This document shows, piece by piece, positions 54,461-64,000 of a stretch of DNA of 64,000 nt. The translations under genes were made by a program, and so were the position numbers. The notes below the pieces were generated by a model, which was not told where the DNA came from, made no database searches, and was given only the letters and a program-made list of their open reading frames with translations. Location: NCBI GenBank assembly GCA_000697355.1, contig JNEN01001228.1:186001-250000 (forward strand), given 5' to 3'. Position 1 is the first letter of the stretch, and every line of letters begins with the position of its first letter. The stretch comes from Syncephalastrum monosporum B8922 (Eukaryota > Mucoromycota > Mucoromycetes > Mucorales > Syncephalastraceae).

Positions 54461-56080
54461 ATGAAGTCTAACGCCATTCCAATAATCACTTGGACGTTGC
54501 AAAACGGTGACTCCCAACAGACAAGGTCATCTATGCAGCAGAAGAAGACGGGTAACCGGCCCAGCCCACGAAGGGTACCTATGGTGATTCCAGCTGAAGC
54601 AACAACACCTGCACCACCTTCACCACCTTCAGCGCAAGCAGAAACACAGCCAGAAACACGACCAGAAACACAAACTCAAACACCAGACGACACTTCCCAC
54701 CTTTCTTCCTCCTCCGCAGCGAGAGAAACCAAATTCATAAACACTGCACAGACTCAGCCTGAGCCTCAGCCTCAGCCTCAGCCTCAGCCTCAAAGTACAA
54801 GCGCGTTACCCGTGACAGATCTACCAGCTCAAGCGGCTTCTGTCTCTGCAAGTACAGAACCTGTCAGTCTGGAAGAGAGCAAGTCCAGCGCGACATTCAA
54901 GCGTCGTGTTGCATGGGGCGACGAGCGCACACATCAACTTCTCGACCTGCTGCACAAAGTGTGCAATGGCGAGCTCGAGACACTCAAACACCTCGATAGT
55001 CTTCAGTTCTGGCCTCAATTAACAACCATCCTATGCGACAATCTCAGATGCAACAGAGTGGGTGATTCTGTGGATGAATTCCTGAAGTGGCTGGACGTCT
55101 ACAAGGTGTCAACCAAGTGGCTCAATATGAGAGCACGCTATTTTCGAGTGCATCGGACGTACGGCCGCGTCAATGCCGATCTTTATGGAGGAAACTCGGC
55201 TCATTTCGAGAAGGTTAAAAGCATTATTGAGAACCCAAATGCTCCCAATCTTCCCTTTGGCCGCCTCATTATAGGCAACAAACAAGTGAAAATAGCCAAA
55301 ACAGAGTCCAGCACACCACAGCATGTACTCCAGCAACCAGCACAACTGGAATTGCAAGCGCAGCAAGAGCTGCAACTGCAACTGCAACTGCAACTGCAAA
55401 AGCAACAACAACAGCAACAGCCGCAACCAACGACCAGTGGTAATTACCCTGTTTATGCAGAAAGTAACCCATCCGGTCAAGTGGTGAGCTCGCCCTCAAA
55501 AGGAAGCACTCCCGATGCGTGGATCACCAAATTGCAGGGACAATACAATTATAATCCATTATGCACACATCAACTTCCAGCAATCTTCACCTCAATATCA
55601 CCGCCATCCTCGCTTCAAGTCCAACCGCAAACACAACCCAGAGCACCCAACCCGGCCGATGCTATTCTTCCTGCGAACCGGCTTAACGATGCAAAGGGAA
55701 CAAAGGATACGCTCGCCGAGGACGAAGGAGACGACGTCTTTGTCACCCCACCGTCCAGTCCAACCATTGTCTCAGCATCGGCCCCGCCACTGTCTCCTTC
55801 GCCGTCATCCTCATCGTCATCATTACCAAAGCGAGATAAACTCCACGACCTGCTCCACAGCTTTGAGCAAGTCTTTAGCCGCATCAGTGACAGCTTATTC
55901 TCAAAGCTGGAGAATCACGCCACGGTTGAAAGCCGAAAGCGAAAAGCGGATCAGTGGGAGTTGGACAGCAGGATGGAAAAACGGCACAAGGAAAGTATGG
56001 AAGCTCTGCAGCGCATCATCCAATTGAATGAAGCTATTTTACGAGAGCAACAATATACCCGCTCCAAAAACAGTGCCTAG
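54461..56080 (+). CDS. Unrecognised protein with a Myb/SANT-like helical domain and C-terminal coiled coil
   Basis: A single exon of 539 codons, unusual here where most genes are split. The first 145 residues are low complexity, with TPAPP and repeated PQPQ. Residues about 152-255 form a conserved-looking helical region (RTHQLLDLLHKVCNGELETL, LQFWPQLTTILCDNL, EFLKWLDVYKVSTKWLNMRA, RYFRVHRTYGRVNADLYGGN). It resembles Myb/SANT-like or trihelix domains that many transposase-derived factors share. Then come long Gln/Leu runs, a Ser/Pro region, and a final charged helix (RKRKADQWELDSRMEKRHKE, MEALQRIIQLNEAILREQQ), the usual trihelix-plus-coiled-coil layout. Identity as a DNA-binding protein is inference. 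Confidence 0.75.
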   Translation: MKSNAIPIITWTLQNGDSQQTRSSMQQKKTGNRPSPRRVPMVIPAEATTPAPPSPPSAQAETQPETRPETQTQTPDDTSHLSSSSAARETKFINTAQTQPEPQPQPQPQPQSTSALPVTDLPAQAASVSASTEPVSLEESKSSATFKRRVAWGDERTHQLLDLLHKVCNGELETLKHLDSLQFWPQLTTILCDNLRCNRVGDSVDEFLKWLDVYKVSTKWLNMRARYFRVHRTYGRVNADLYGGNSAHFEKVKSIIENPNAPNLPFGRLIIGNKQVKIAKTESSTPQHVLQQPAQLELQAQQELQLQLQLQLQKQQQQQQPQPTTSGNYPVYAESNPSGQVVSSPSKGSTPDAWITKLQGQYNYNPLCTHQLPAIFTSISPPSSLQVQPQTQPRAPNPADAILPANRLNDAKGTKDTLAEDEGDDVFVTPPSSPTIVSASAPPLSPSPSSSSSSLPKRDKLHDLLHSFEQVFSRISDSLFSKLENHATVESRKRKADQWELDSRMEKRHKESMEALQRIIQLNEAILREQQYTRSKNSA

Positions 56081-56461
56081 TGGAATACATCGATTGACCC
56101 TCCCCCTTTTGTATAATTTCCTACCGCCATCTTCCATTTAAAAAAGAATGAAGCGAAAAAAGTATACCTCCAGATGTGGTCACAATCATGAGAGAAGATA
56201 AAGGAATGAAAAGGTTGGAAAAATGGATGAATCAAGCGCGAGCGAGCGTAGATTTGGATCACAAATTCGGGTGCAACAGGAAACGGGAAAAGTGGGCCGA
56301 CGTTGACATGCTGTGTTCACCTCCCAAATCATGCAATTGTTTATTCGCTCAAACCCCAGTGTCAAACCTATAAATCTGGACCATACATTTGTTTCTCTTT
56401 TTTCCCTCATCATTTTCTTTAGTTCTCATATCCATCTTTTCCCAGTTTTTTGTCTTACACC
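56081..56461. other. Spacer before the universal stress protein gene
   Basis: 3' region of the preceding gene and a T-rich leader. No gene seen. Confidence 0.5.
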
Positions 56462-57031
56462 ATGACAAGCCTCTCTATCACCGAAAAACGACGAGTCGCC
56501 CTCGCTTATGACGGTAGTGAGGATGCGCGCAAGCTATTTGACTGGTCTCTCAAGAACATTATCCGGCCCGAGTCTGACCATCTGATCCTCCTCTCTGCCA
56601 TCCAGCGCCACGAAAGAAGCATGGCCTCCAGTGGCGGACTGTCTTTGGGACCCTTGAGCGGCTCAGACAAGCCTGAGGTGGCGGGTGACGAAGCAGGCAA
56701 GTCGTTGCCCATGCTGTCGACGTCGCCGTCGCGTTTCTCTACGGCCATGTCCGAAGCCGATAAGCACCCGCAAGGCCCTACAGCGCGCGAACGTCTGGAG
56801 AGCATGGCCAAGCACTTGTCTACACTGAAGATCTCGAGTGAAGAGCATATCCTTTGGGGAGAGGCCAAGGTCCTGATCCCAAGGTTCACGCAGCACCACG
56901 AGGTGGATCTTCTTATTGTGGGTTCCCGCGGTCTGGGCGCAGTCAAGAGCGTCTTCCTCGGCTCCGTATCCGACAAATGTGTCCACGAGTGTCCATGTCC
57001 AGTCCTTGTTGTCCGTAACACCACCATCTAA
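56462..57031 (+). CDS. Universal stress protein (UspA) family protein
   Basis: A single exon of 189 residues starting at the ATG at 56462. The N-terminal strand (RRVALAYDGSEDARKLFDWS) carries the family's adenine-binding Asp. The C-terminal half has DLLIVGSRGLGAVKSVFLGS followed by VSDKCVHECPCPVLVVR, which matches the ATP-binding G-2x-G-9x-G(S/T) signature of Usp proteins. Between them is a Ser/Pro-rich insert (about residues 50-105) that bacterial homologs lack and fungal ones commonly have. It should be a cytosolic nucleotide-binding stress protein; its partner is unknown. Confidence 0.93.
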   Translation: MTSLSITEKRRVALAYDGSEDARKLFDWSLKNIIRPESDHLILLSAIQRHERSMASSGGLSLGPLSGSDKPEVAGDEAGKSLPMLSTSPSRFSTAMSEADKHPQGPTARERLESMAKHLSTLKISSEEHILWGEAKVLIPRFTQHHEVDLLIVGSRGLGAVKSVFLGSVSDKCVHECPCPVLVVRNTTI

Positions 57032-57447
57032 GACAAAGAAGGACAACTTTTGTAAATGAAGCACAAAATTCGAAAAGTATATCTGTCACTGTTTTTTCCA
57101 GGCATGAAGATTGATGTCGCCAGGCAGTGCTTTGAAACCGTACATCGTGTTCGATACTCACGCATCAATGACATATACATATAATTAAAATAAGTAATAA
57201 ACATGAAGTGTACTATCAATTAGTCGACAAAGGTGTTTTTGTGTATAGGCCGTGTATAGAAACAACCTTCCATCACTGGAGAAGGTATCGCTTGCATGTA
57301 TGCCTATGATAAAGGCACCTCTGCAAGAAAATACTTGAGTTTGGTTACAAAACTGAAAAAATTCACGGCACAATGCTCGAGTCACAGCCGGCATAGGAAG
57401 AACACGAAATTTGAAAAGACTCAAATCAACGCTCTTTCCACAAAGAC
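57032..57447. other. Spacer before SAC3
   Basis: 3' end of the stress-protein gene and SAC3 leader; AT-rich at 57170-57210. No gene seen. Confidence 0.5.
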
Positions 57448-60400
57448 ATGTCGGCTTTCCCTCGCCCCGGGCAGCAGCAGCCCCCACCGAGGCCTGCCGC
57501 CTTCAACATCCACACCACGACGCCACCGCCTGCTTTCCAATTTGCTGCAACCAACGAGGCACGCCCGCAGGGATTCGGTCAAGCTTTCCAGAGCAGCGCT
57601 TTCCCCTCCGCATTCGGCCAATCTCGTAACAATGCACCTCAGGCATCGGCCTTCAATCCGCCTCCATCCTCAGCCTTTGCAGCGCAGCCGACTTCTGCCT
57701 TTAAGCCAGCGCAATCGTCTGCGTTTGGCGCACCCTCCTCGGCATTCAGCTCCTCCAAATCTGCAGCGTTTTCAAGACCTCAGGCGTCCGCATTCGGTGC
57801 ATCCGCATTCAAGCCGGCTACCGCCAGCACCAGCACCGGCGCCGGCACCGGCACTAGCTCTAGCATGAGCAGCAGCGGATTCAACCAGGCCAAGCCGACG
57901 TCTGCCTTCGCGTCTGCTTTTGGCCAGCCAGCCTCCCAACCCAAGCGGCAACACAAGTCGGCCTTGAATCACAACGCGCCTGCTTTCGTACCTCAGTCTG
58001 CCACCCCCGAAAGCACTTCCTCTTCTATAGCTTCGCCCAAACCCGCCGACGTCGCATCAAAAACACCCCATAAGCATAAAGTGTGGGTCCGCCAGCAGAC
58101 AGCGCCCGCCGCCGCAGCCCCACCACGCCTGCAGAGACAGGCCGAGCTGGCTCCTGCTCCTGCTCCTGCGGCCGCGTCCTCTTCCGCCCTTCAACCAAAG
58201 CCAAAGCCGATGCCAACGCCAAAGCAAAAGCAGAAGCCACAGAAGCCACAGAAGCCAAAGCAGAAAGCAGCGCCTAAACCACCCGCTCCGAAACCGGCTC
58301 CCTTGAAGGACTCGACCAAGATTTCTAACCAGGAGCGCGCAGCCCGCTTCCAGGGCAACGACAAGAGCCGCCAGTACGACGAGGTAAGATCCCTTACGAC
58401 AACGACAGCACCTTATTATCTGAGCTCACCTTACTCTTCGCTCTTCTGCTCAACTAGATGAAAAAGGCCCGTGTCGTGGAACGGAAAAAAGCTATCAAGG
58501 AGGGCCTGATTCCTGACCCTGATAACCGCATGCGTCTGGAGGACGCCATCGACTTTAGAGGCACCTGTCTGACAATGTGCCCCGACTTTGAATGTATCGA
58601 GCGAGATGTACAGATGGGTCTTGACAAGATGGAGTTGGTCAGTCTGCAAAGTGTCATGCGAAAGCGACTCTGACTCGTATGTTACTTATTGCAGGACGAG
58701 TACGGTAATATGGACATGGCAAAAATGGTGAAAAGGTATCGTCGTTCCGCTGCTGGCAACGAACAGCCGCTACCTTCCGATGTTCGTCCTCCAGAGGTCC
58801 TAGAGGTAGAGTATATTTTTTTTCTCTTCTTCCGCCGATCCGCAGGATACTTATCTTCCGCTCTAGGAAACCCTGGACTACCTGTTCGGCACCGTCATGC
58901 TTGAGAATCCACTTATCAAGTGTCACGCATTCCTACGAGATCGAACACGCTCCATCCGTCAGGATTTCACGCTGCAAAATATCCGCGATGCACCCGCTAT
59001 TCGCCTCCACGAACGCATCGCTCGTTTTCATATCCTGTGTCTTCATGAACTGAGCCATTATGATGAAGAGAAGTTCAGTGTCCAGCAAGAACTAGAGCAG
59101 TTACGAAAAGGTACGTTATTTTAACCATCAAGTTGTATGAGGCTGTGGGCTGTAACAAGGGATCATCTCTCTAGTTCTGTTGAGTTTGGTCGAGTTCTAC
59201 GAAGACCGCGCCGAAGCAGATGAGCCGCTGACCAAAGAAGAGGAAGAGAATGAAGCCGAATTCCGCGCCTATTATATTATCACACATGCCCACGACCATG
59301 AGACGGTGCGAAACGCGCAATGGCTGCCGCGCGGCATATTCTTTCATCCCCATATTCAGCAAGCGCTGGCGTTTTACAACCTGATGCAGAGAGGAAACGA
59401 AATCAGCAGCTCACAGACGCGCCGGAACAAGCCCGATAATATCGCGGCATGCCAGCAATTCTACACAAAGTTCTTCAAGCTCGTGGGTGATGTCAAGACG
59501 TCCTTCCTCATGGGCTGCATGCTTGAGACCCATTTCGCAGACGTTCGCAAGGGCGCCCTAAAAGCAATGAATGTGTCTTATCTGTTCCAGCATCGTGGCC
59601 TGGAGGCAGAGTACCTGAGACAAGCTTTGGCATACGACAGCACCAAGCAGCTTCTGAAAGAAGCCCAACTGTACGGCTTAGTGATCCACATCAGCAATGG
59701 TGTGCCCTATATCAAGTTTGGTCAAAAAGATCCTACCCGAAAACAGCCCGTATTCTTTGGTAAGTAGCCAGGGTGTATCTATTAAAAATTGGGAGTAGTC
59801 TCACTCATCTCTGTCTCCTCTCTCTCCCTGTATAGAACCTTTGTCCAATCCCCGACAGCGCAAGTCCTTGCTTCTTGTGGAACCCAAGAAATTCGGTCGC
59901 GACCTGCAAGATATTGTGAACAACGTGCCCCCCAAGGAATCACCTTACGATACCATTATCAATGTGTATCGTGAACAACCCAATGTGCTCGAAGGACGCG
60001 GCCCTGCAGTGCCACACCGGCCATCGGCGGCAGAAGAAGCTGTCCAACGCGAAGCGGCCCTCAAAGAAAAGGAGCGCGCTGCGGCCGCTGCGGCCGAGGC
60101 AGAGGCAGCTGCCGCCAAGGCTGCAGCGGACGCAGCTGCCCAAGCACTCGCGGATAAAAAACAGCAAGAGCTGACGATGCAAGAGCACGAGCGCCAGGCG
60201 GAAGCACTGCGCCAAAAGGTTCTGGAGTCCCAACGCCGCCAGCAAGAAGAACGCGCACGCGCTGAAGAGCAGCGTCGCCACGAGGCAGAAATCGCGCGTC
60301 AAAAAGCGGAACGTCGTCGGCAAGAAAGATCGCAGAGACGTGCCCACGTGGTGAGTGAACTCACTGCACGCTATGCAAGCAGTGTGTTGGAAGAAGTGCT

Positions 60401-61549
60401 GCGCGAGGAAGCGTGCATTGCAGCCATACGTGCCAAGTCAGCCGCGCGCCGCCTCCGCAAAAGAGTCCTTCCTGCCATCACACGTGCGCGGGGACGGATC
60501 GCCAAGAGGTATCAAGACATGCGCTCACGCAACGGAATGTATGCTCTCCTTACACGCGCCAACGCACGTCCTAAAAAGACGGTATACGATATGGAGCATA
60601 CCATGTCGCTTCAAACTGCCCAGGCTGTTGGCGCGGAAGCTTATGCGCTCAAACACATCCAAGATGTAGGTCTTCATGGTATGGTGGGTGGACTGAGACT
60701 CACCTTATGTTCCTCCCCATCCCCAATAGCCTGAGCTGGAAAGGGCCGAGCTCTGGCAGTCAGTGAATTACATCCCCATGCTCTATCAGCATCTGGTGCA
60801 AAGCTCAGGCACGACTCGCCTGCTCGATGATATTGATGCGACTTTTGCCTGGCAATTATGGATCAGTCTCGATGACTGCAAATCAAATTCGAGCACTTGG
60901 TTTATCAACCGCTTCGGACTCGACAGTGAGTTCTTCCGATGCGTCGCCCACGAGCCCCATCTCACAATCCCCATCCGAGCCGTATCCCAGGAGACGAGCA
61001 TGCCTACACAAGTAAAGGAGAAGACTCATTCGCTGCATGTGAATGGACAGCTTACAATTGTCAACTTAGGCTATCGACCAGATGGGTGCGACTCTATTCG
61101 TTCTTTCTGAACACCGGACGAGTGGCACCACGGATGACCTGGAAGAGTAAGCGCAATATTTAATAGGAAAGCATATGCTCAAGTTGTCGAACTTTTTTCC
61201 CTTAATTTAGCCCGATCTACTGGTCCAGTGAATGTGACAGACTTGATGACTACTGTCGTCAGTTGCGCACCCATAATCCGGGACTCCGTGTACCATTTGT
61301 GTTCATCTACTGGCCCAGAACGCGATCTGTACAGCAGGCGGTACAAAATGTAAGCATGCAGGATGCCACAGGCTGGCTATTAACGAAGTCCTCTAGATAC
61401 CCTCACATCTCAAGTTGGAACATAATCCTGTCGTATCGACTTACCACGTGTGCATCATGAATCCGTTTACGGTTCGCCAGAGACTTGCGGACGAGCTCGT
61501 ATGGCTCGCTCGCGAGTCCGGCCTTCGCCAGGAGGGTTTCTCACTGTAA
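57448..61549 (+). CDS. SAC3: Sac3/GANP-family mRNA export factor (TREX-2 scaffold)
   Basis: Ten exons (57448-58383, 58458-58637, 58695-58805, 58867-59110, 59175-59759, 59836-60665, 60730-61011, 61070-61146, 61211-61349, 61397-61549) keep frame and give 1178 residues. Residues 1-180 hold many SAF-type repeats (SAFG, SAFN, SAFK), like FG-nucleoporin sequence. A Lys/Pro/Ala linker follows. The Sac3 core starts with FRGTCLTMCPDFECIERDVQ and continues with LDYLFGTVMLENPLIKCHAF, RDRTRSIRQDFTLQNI, QAALAFYNLMQRGNE-type sequence and VSYLFQHRGLEAEYLRQAL. The Ala/Glu/Arg-rich helix at about 740-870 matches the Cdc31/Sus1-binding CID helix. The C-terminus reads VPFVFIYWPRTRSVQQAVQN and ends ARESGLRQEGFSL. 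It anchors TREX-2 at the nuclear pore for mRNA export. Confidence 0.94.
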
Positions 61550-62158
61550 AACAAGTAGTTGCGTCCTCCCTCTAAATAGCGTTCCACCTCTTTACCGTTT
61601 TCTCCTCACTTTCCTCGCAATGTTGAAATATATCTTGTATAGGGACGCAGTATCTCTGATACAAAACCACCCATATGTACACGTGTGTGCACTACGTACA
61701 GTATGCATAGCGCCAAGTCTCTAGGTTATATACCGAGATGCTCCATAAGCCGACCTACCCCTTAGTAACGGGAGCCGTCAGGACATTAATGGAAGCACGT
61801 ATCGAAGCATTTTAGATCCAATGGAAAGCATTCATTCAAGGCTGTGCTTTCAAAGAGTAAGCGAATCATCGAGCGAGTGCCGTATAGTTTACACTCAGCC
61901 GTTACTGCCAAGTGCATGACATAGTCCCGGAATCTGCCCCGATTGCAGAGCTTTTCTAAATAAGGCATCGCGTAGCACAAAAAGAGAAAAAAAAAGGTCG
62001 AGAGACTGAGAGATTGAAGTGTGAATGGCAGCGGCAGCGCAATTCCCGTTGGGCAGGTCAGGTCGCGATTATCCGACGCATATTATTATTAGTTACTTTT
62101 TTACCCCTCCTCTTTGTAGACTGTTCAGCCCTCTTCGTTTACATCTCCACTTCTCATC
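61550..62158. other. Spacer between SAC3 and the gelsolin gene
   Basis: SAC3 3' region and gelsolin promoter with a T-rich stretch at 62085-62115. No gene seen. Confidence 0.5.
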
Positions 62159-63912
62159 ATGTTGAAAAACTCCACTTGGCGTAAGTACTCTCTACACCAT
62201 GGCGAGATGAATGGGCAGCCAAACAGTGAATGACGAAGGGGTTGTGTATATGTATGCGGATACTGATATCGTATTACCGTACCAGGTCTGGACGAGACCA
62301 ACCTGGCCAACTTTGGGTCAGACCTTGAACGGCAGCACCGTAAAGAAGAAGGCTCGCTTGAAACGGCGTGGAACTATGAAGGCACGCCTATCAAACAAGA
62401 GGCGTAAGTTGAAGTTAAACTCGTTCAGCTCGACAAGGCCCACTCACACGACACGTCTAAATATGGATTCTCTTATTAGTGGTCTTTGGATCTGGCGCGT
62501 GCAAAACTTTGAACTGACGCCGGTACCTGAGCAGCAGTTCGGTCAGTTCTACCAAGGTAACAGATTGTAAAAGTGAAGTTAAACAGTAACTGATCATTTG
62601 TTTCTGACTCGCTTATTACGTGTATCCAGGCGACAGCTACATTGTGCTTCGGGTAAGTCCCAGTCGAAGGATACAGTAGAAAAGAAGGGCGCTTTTACAC
62701 TGGGTTGAATCGGGAGTACGAGGGATTGGCGCCCCTCTGTCATTTAAGGTTGAAACGAAGGTCTGCTGACACCTGATTTCCTCTATCCTTGCGCGGTTTA
62801 GTCGACCAAAAAGGAAAACACCGATGGTCTGATCCACCACATTCACTTTTGGCTCGGTCTTGAGACAACACAGGACGAGGCTGGCACGGCCGCTTACAAG
62901 ACGGTCGAGCTGGATGACTGTAAGTCCGAAAGAGCAGGACCGAAGGGGACATGCCCTCATCTACGTACATCACCTCTCATTTAGGGCTGGATACCCTGGC
63001 AACGCAGCACCGAGAAGTGCAGGGCCGCGAGTCGCAGCTCTTCCGCAGCTATTTCAAGGCGTTGCGGTACTTGCAGGGTGGTTTCGCGAGCGGCTTCAAC
63101 CACGTCGAGGAAGAAGAGCTGCCCACCCGTCTTTTGCGCGTGCACCGCCCCGCGCGTCTGGAAGGCACCCGCACTCACAATGCCGTTGTTATCACCGAAG
63201 TGCCGCTCGCCAAATCCAGTCTGCGCACGAAGGGCGTCTTTGTGCTGGACACAGGCAACGAGGTCTATCAATGGCAAGGCTCCGAGTCGCGTGGCGTTGA
63301 GCGTGCCAAGGCTGCCGAGTTCATCTCTCAGCTCATTAGTGAGCGTGATGGCAAGGGCGAAATGATTGTCATTGGTAAGCCCTTTCTTTGTCCCAAAACG
63401 CCCGCGTGGACACACACACACACACACACACATTATGAGCGTGATAACTCACGCGTCCAATCATTTTCATGTGGGATATGATAGAGCAAAACTCGGGCAG
63501 CGAGTACCAATTCTATGAGGTGCTCGGCTCCTCGGAGGGCGAGATCTCGAGCGCGGACGAGGACGAAGCAGAAGAGGAAGAGGAAGAAGAAGAGGCGACC
63601 AAGCGACTGCTGCGTCTGAGCAGCTCGGGTCACTTACTGCACAAGAAGCTCCACTTTGAGCTGGTGGCGGAAGGCACGATCCGAAAGGACATGTTCGAGA
63701 GCGAATACGTGTACGTGTTTGATGTGGGGCACCAGATCTACACGTGGATCGGCCGTGAGGCTGGCCGCAAGGAGCGTCGGGCCGGTTTGCAATACGCGCA
63801 GGATTATGCCAAGGACGCAAACAAGTCGCCTTTCATCCCCATCTGCCGTGTCATCCAAGGCGCAGAAGATGAACTCTTTGAATCTTCTCTCGAAGGTTGG
63901 CAGGGCTGGTAA
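62159..63912 (+). CDS. Gelsolin/severin-type actin-binding protein with three gelsolin repeats
   Basis: Seven exons (62159-62180, 62286-62403, 62480-62556, about 62630-62652, 62802-62919, 62985-63374, 63485-63912) keep frame and give 391 residues, the size of severin or fragmin. Repeat 1 contains [16 protein letters not shown] and GDSYIVLR, then [20 protein letters not shown]; this is the canonical calcium and actin-binding first repeat. Repeat 2 has [17 protein letters not shown] and [20 protein letters not shown]. Repeat 3 has [20 protein letters not shown]. An acidic run (about nine Glu) lies between repeats 2 and 3. Such proteins sever and cap actin filaments in a calcium-dependent way. 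They occur in early-diverging fungi and amoebae but are rare in yeasts. Exon 4 is a 23-nt microexon. Confidence 0.93.
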
Positions 63913-64000
63913 GAGAACATGCCATTGCCCATTTTCGTCTCTTCTTTTCTTTTTGTTCCTGTTGTTCCTATTTCGGTATCCCGGCGAAACGTAAAATGTG
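63913..64000. other. 3' region of the gelsolin gene, to window end
   Basis: A C/T-rich 3' flank; nothing further can be said. Confidence 0.4.

Overview
This is a gene-dense fungal nuclear window. Nearly every gene is cut by several short GT-AG introns (about 45 to 130 nt). The gene set is fungal: a Zn2Cys6 transcription factor, a Rom2-type Rho GEF with DEP, DH, PH and CNH parts, a C2-containing Ypk1/Gad8 kinase, a GPI-anchored chitin deacetylase, Tup1 and Sac3. The intron-rich style, together with a grainyhead/CP2 factor, a severin-like gelsolin and a CDA-type deacetylase, suggests an early-diverging fungus, most likely Mucoromycota (Mucorales). This placement is inference from gene style, not from a search.

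Layout. Positions 1-3.2 kb hold two unrecognised minus-strand genes, the first cut by the window edge. Positions 3.6-9.4 kb are an accessory island. It holds four copies of one unrecognised two-zinc-finger gene family in both orientations. One copy is long (5954-7721, minus). The other three (about 3.6-4.2 kb, 5.8-5.99 kb and 8.66-9.33 kb) are broken or truncated. Two copies face away from each other across a palindrome of about 1.2 kb made of GCGCACC-type tandem repeats. A separate dispersed repeat at 4.27-4.87 kb has an inverted partner 44 kb away at 48.06-48.69 kb.

From 9.9 kb on the content is mostly ordinary housekeeping and regulation: Zn2Cys6 factor (+), Pns1/CTL transporter (+), eIF3d (+), nuclear cap-binding CBP20 (-), SAM methyltransferase (-), Rom2-type GEF (-), Ypk1/Gad8 kinase (-), Csk1/Cak1-like kinase (-), chitin deacetylase (+), Ser/Ala-rich GPI wall protein (-), SAICAR synthetase ADE1 (+), and grainyhead/CP2 factor (-). 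A 5-kb gene-poor stretch follows, then cytochrome P450 (+), AP-2 sigma adaptin (+), ribosomal protein eS6 (-), Tup1 corepressor (+), an unrecognised single-exon DNA-binding-like protein (+), universal stress protein (+), Sac3 mRNA export factor (+) and a three-repeat gelsolin/severin (+).

Functional links. Positions 20.6-33.3 kb group several genes tied to cell-wall integrity: the Rho1 activator, a TORC2-type AGC kinase, a chitin deacetylase and a GPI wall protein. I deduced exon boundaries by hand from splice signals and reading phase. For most genes every junction keeps frame. Uncertain points are the ADE1 first exon, one possible 54-nt intron in the gene at 1681-3206, and the first intron of the Csk1-like kinase. 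The most unusual material is the zinc-finger family island with its palindrome and mosaic copies.
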